Origin: an uncultured Prevotella sp.
GTDB taxonomy: Bacteria > Bacteroidota > Bacteroidia > Bacteroidales > Bacteroidaceae
DNA: 7,523 nt
Reading direction: 5' to 3'
Assembly: GCA_900553155.1 (NCBI GenBank)
Contig: USCM01000085.1
Coordinates: forward strand, 1 to 7,523
Below are positions 6,101 to 7,523 of the stretch, one piece after another. Under the pieces are notes generated by a model. The model worked only from the letters and a program-made list of their open reading frames with translations, searched no databases and was not told the DNA's origin. The first letter of the stretch is position 1. Each line of letters begins with the position of its first letter. Made by a program: the position numbers and the translations under genes.

Positions 6101-6141
6101 CTTGCTTATACGGAAAATAATCGTTAGATTTGCATAAGCAA
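6101..6141 (+). promoter_or_regulatory. Toxin-antitoxin promoter with flanking operator half-sites
   Basis: TAGATTTG (6125-6132) is an exact TAnnTTTG -7 box, and CTTG (6101-6104) lies 20 bp upstream as a -33-like box. An 8-bp inverted repeat brackets them: TTGCTTAT (6102-6109) over the -33 region and ATAAGCAA (6134-6141) just after the -7 box. The half-site centres are 32 bp apart, close to three helical turns, so two antitoxin dimers could bind the same face. This fits the self-repression usual in type II toxin-antitoxin operons. The binding protein is inferred. Confidence 0.55.
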
Positions 6142-6157
6142 CTTAAATACTCAACTT

Positions 6158-6451
6158 ATGAATACAACAACGCTTACAACCTCCATAACAATCCCTAAGA
6201 TGGATTTATCATTATTGAAGGATTTGGCAAAAAAATTTGGATGGACTATCAATAACACAACATCCTACAGACCAGAACCTGCTGATATTATAGAAGAAAC
6301 AACTATAGTTTCAGAACCATTATTCGGCCCTACCTCACTTAAGGAAGCCATCAGTAGAGTGCAAGATGCTGAAAAAGAATATACTCTAAACGGAAGAGGA
6401 ACAACACTTCAAGAGTTTACAGCAGAACTTAAAGACGAACAGTTATGGTAG
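6158..6451 (+). CDS. Putative type II antitoxin
   Basis: This 97-residue acidic protein is called an antitoxin from its position: it directly precedes, and overlaps by 7 bp, a RelE/ParE-fold toxin gene. The N-terminus (TTTLTTSITIPKMDLSLL, 3-20) looks like a beta strand followed by a helix, LSLLKDLAKKFGW (17-29), a layout compatible with a small dimerising DNA-binding domain of ribbon-helix-helix or related type; I cannot assign a family. A Pro/acid-rich middle (38-58) leads to a helical C-terminal half (60-97) likely to wrap the toxin. It is clearly more AT-rich than the lysO genes next to it, which suggests acquired DNA. The promoter at 6101-6132 lies just upstream, and the protein probably binds the inverted repeat there. 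Confidence 0.7.
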   Translation: MNTTTLTTSITIPKMDLSLLKDLAKKFGWTINNTTSYRPEPADIIEETTIVSEPLFGPTSLKEAISRVQDAEKEYTLNGRGTTLQEFTAELKDEQLW

Positions 6452-6768
6452 AAATAATCCTGCTCTCGACTTTCAAACAAGTTTATCACGACATAGCCGC
6501 ATTCACGTTGAACGAATACGGCAAAACAACATTGAAAAAACTTACAGAAGAGTTTGTCACCATTACTAAACGCTTAAGTTCCTACCCAACATCCTTCCCT
6601 GAAGAACATCTTCTAAAAAACATGTCACATAAATACAGAAGTATAATATTCAGAAAAAACTTCAAGATTATTTATAGATATGAAGATGAAACAAATACAA
6701 TTTTCCTTATTGACATTTGGGACATGCGAATGAATCCCAAAAACATTACCGACAAGTTCAAACAATAG
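6445..6768 (+). CDS. RelE/ParE-family toxin
   Basis: This 107-residue protein has the layout of the RelE/ParE toxin fold: a first strand (VEIILLST, 2-9), two helices (FKQVYHDIAAFTLNEYG and the stretch 28-46), then strands ending in the signature YRSIIFRKNFKIIYRYEDET (64-83) and IFLIDIWDMRMNPKNI (86-101). The DMR-NP ending with Arg95 is the most recognisable motif. RelE-type members cut mRNA on the ribosome and ParE-type members poison DNA gyrase; the sequence does not settle which applies. Candidate active-site residues are Arg65, Arg70, Tyr77, Arg78 and Arg95. The ATG at 6445 overlaps the antitoxin stop (ATGGTAG), so the pair is translationally coupled. A long hairpin begins 5 bp after the stop. 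Confidence 0.82.
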   Translation: MVEIILLSTFKQVYHDIAAFTLNEYGKTTLKKLTEEFVTITKRLSSYPTSFPEEHLLKNMSHKYRSIIFRKNFKIIYRYEDETNTIFLIDIWDMRMNPKNITDKFKQ

Positions 6769-6769
6769 C

Positions 6770-6818
6770 AAAAAACAACGTCATCTTGCCCGGCTATGCC
6801 AGGCAAGGGGACGTTGTT
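6770..6818. terminator. Long hairpin, probable bidirectional terminator
   Basis: The outer stem AACAACGTC (6774-6782) pairs with GACGTTGTT (6810-6818). After a 2x2 internal loop, CTTGCC (6785-6790) pairs with GGCAAG (6802-6807), and GGC/GCC (6792-6794, 6798-6800) closes a TAT loop after one mismatch. Six A residues at 6770-6775 give a U tract on the minus strand; the plus strand ends in GTTGTTATAT. It sits between the toxin stop and the convergent decayed locus, and so could end transcription from both sides, with the minus direction favoured. Confidence 0.7.
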
Positions 6819-6823
6819 ATATA

Positions 6824-6877
6824 TCAGAACACATCACTATGAGAACCAGTATTGGTTAAAATCAGCACAAGTTCATA
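6824..6877 (-). pseudogene. C-terminal remnant of a YafQ-like toxin
   Basis: In this frame the last 17 codons before a TGA read YELVLILTNTGSHSDVF. This resembles the C-terminal end of YafQ-type toxins, in which a strand of the form LxLxRTGSHSDLF closes the protein. There is no toxin body upstream: the frame runs straight into the 3' end of the antitoxin-like gene, overlapping it by five bases in another frame. The likely reading is a deletion that removed most of the toxin and kept its tail. The match rests on remembered family sequence and a short peptide, so it is moderate evidence only. Confidence 0.55.
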
Positions 6878-7016
6878 TACCCAACTTTTCAAACATTTCA
6901 TCAGCATCTTTATACTCTGCCACTCTTCCATGACGAATATCATCCATTGCTTCTTCTATGCCTGATTTCTTGTTTTTATGAGTAGGTAAAATTACGATAC
7001 AATTCTTGGACTTCAT
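6873..7016 (-). CDS. Small antitoxin-like protein, possibly truncated
   Basis: A 47-codon gene begins at the ATG 7014-7016 (MKSKNCIVIL); an ATG two codons earlier (7020-7022) is also possible, and the frame is closed by a TAG at 7044-7046. The C-terminal half, GIEEAMDDIRHGRVAEYKDADEMFEKLGI (19-47), has the pattern G(I/L)EEAxxDIxxGRVxxxxxxDExFxxLG found at the end of antitoxins paired with RelE/YafQ toxins. The N-terminal 18 residues are shorter than the usual DNA-binding domain, so the gene may have lost its front part. It is followed directly by a toxin tail fragment rather than a full toxin. If expressed it could still neutralise a related toxin made elsewhere. No good TAnnTTTG box was seen upstream on this strand. 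Confidence 0.5.
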   Translation of the reverse strand: MKSKNCIVILPTHKNKKSGIEEAMDDIRHGRVAEYKDADEMFEKLGI

Positions 7017-7025
7017 AAGCATGAT

Positions 7026-7041
7026 TCGCCGCCTTCGGCGA
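7026..7041. repeat. Short GC-rich hairpin
   Basis: TCGCCG (7026-7031) pairs perfectly with CGGCGA (7036-7041) around a CCTT loop, a GC-rich island in AT-rich DNA. On the minus strand it lies about 30 nt after the stop of the right-edge gene and just before the start of the small antitoxin-like gene. It could be a weak terminator without a U tract, or a structure at the front of the antitoxin message. Confidence 0.5.
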
Positions 7042-7069
7042 CGCTAAACATCTATAAACTATCAAGGGG

Positions 7070-7523
7070 TTATTTTCTATAAATAAGACGTGAGCCGTCC
7101 TTATATCTTATCCAAGCAAGTTCGGTTTTATAATCGAAGCTAGAAGGTAAATAGGATATAGTTCTAAATGTAATTGTTGGCATATCGTCTTTTAACAACA
7201 TTAATTTCAGTTTTACCTTTGTATCTATCATTTCTTCTGTGGCAAGCGAGTCTGGTATCTCACTTTTTATTGTCTCATATGTTTTCTCTATTGTTCCTTT
7301 TGGAAAAAGACAATAAGATGATTCATAACCATAAACATCATTCACAAGATTCACCAATTCCTCACGGCTGCCAGTTTGTGTTGCAAACAAAGGTTCATTC
7401 AAATACTCATATTCTGTAGGTTTTTGGCCCTTAGTCTCTACTACTATAGTTGAATAAGATTTACTGATAATTGTCTTTATCTTCTTTGTCCAAACCACAT
7501 CATCAAACTTATCATATTTTTCT
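7070..7523 (-). CDS. Unrecognised protein (partial, N-terminus off the right edge)
   Basis: The frame is open from the right edge to the TAA at 7070-7072, giving 150 visible residues. It reads in as EKYDKFDDVVWTKKI, so a GTG at 7496-7498 is unlikely to be the true start and the gene should begin beyond the window. The visible part alternates short hydrophobic and polar stretches (STIVVETKG, LKLMLLKDD, TITFRTISYL, TELAWIRYKDGSRLIYRK), suggesting a mainly beta structure; it has one Cys and no membrane segment. The YDKFDDVVW pattern recalls Bacteroidetes proteins of unknown function that are often secreted or lipid-anchored, but the signal sequence, if any, is outside the window. It is AT-rich like the toxin-antitoxin DNA to its left. 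I do not recognise the family. Confidence 0.75.
   Translation of the reverse strand, partial: EKYDKFDDVVWTKKIKTIISKSYSTIVVETKGQKPTEYEYLNEPLFATQTGSREELVNLVNDVYGYESSYCLFPKGTIEKTYETIKSEIPDSLATEEMIDTKVKLKLMLLKDDMPTITFRTISYLPSSFDYKTELAWIRYKDGSRLIYRK

Noticed and set aside
6102..6141. The inverted repeat after lysO read as a terminator.
   Set aside because: The arms are AT-rich, 24 bp apart, and no T run follows; its fit to the promoter elements makes an operator more likely.

Overview
The window comes from a member of the Bacteroidales, most likely a Prevotella-type genome. Three things suggest this. The complex I genes are in the order nuoA-nuoB-nuoCD-nuoH-nuoI-nuoJ with a fused nuoCD and no nuoE, nuoF or nuoG between CD and H. 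The candidate promoters carry the Bacteroidetes -7 box TAnnTTTG. The leaders before start codons are A-rich and mostly lack a Shine-Dalgarno sequence. The genus is an inference; the order is fairly secure.

Positions 1-4908, all on the minus strand, are the promoter-proximal part of the respiratory complex I operon. Read from right to left it holds nuoA, nuoB, nuoCD, nuoH, nuoI and the start of nuoJ, whose 3' end lies beyond the left edge. The genes are packed with gaps of 14-19 bp or short overlaps. The exception is a 132-bp gap between nuoCD and nuoH, which holds an inverted repeat built from 7-bp units. The peripheral-arm subunits with N-type and N2 clusters (NuoI, NuoB), the quinone-site subunits (NuoD, NuoB, NuoH) and the membrane subunits (NuoA, NuoH, NuoJ) are present. 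No NADH-oxidising module is encoded in the part seen, so the electron donor of this enzyme is not shown by the sequence.

Positions 4909-5168 are a divergent control region. It has one TAnnTTTG box facing nuoA and one facing lysO. The nuo side has three short palindromes in a row. The lysO side has a 9-bp inverted repeat around its -7 box, then a leader hairpin and three tandem 8-bp repeats next to the start codon. Positions 5169-6091 encode a lysine exporter of the LysO family, split into two ATGA-coupled genes.

From about 6092 the DNA becomes AT-rich and accessory in character. A type II toxin-antitoxin operon (antitoxin 6158-6451, RelE/ParE-fold toxin 6445-6768) sits behind a promoter whose -33 and start-site regions are covered by the two halves of an 8-bp inverted repeat, a likely autoregulatory operator. 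A long hairpin follows. On the opposite strand there is what looks like a second, decayed toxin-antitoxin locus: a 47-residue antitoxin-like gene that runs directly into the last 17 codons of a YafQ-like toxin whose body is missing. The right edge holds the C-terminal part of an unrecognised protein on the minus strand. I saw no tRNA, rRNA, CRISPR array or insertion sequence.
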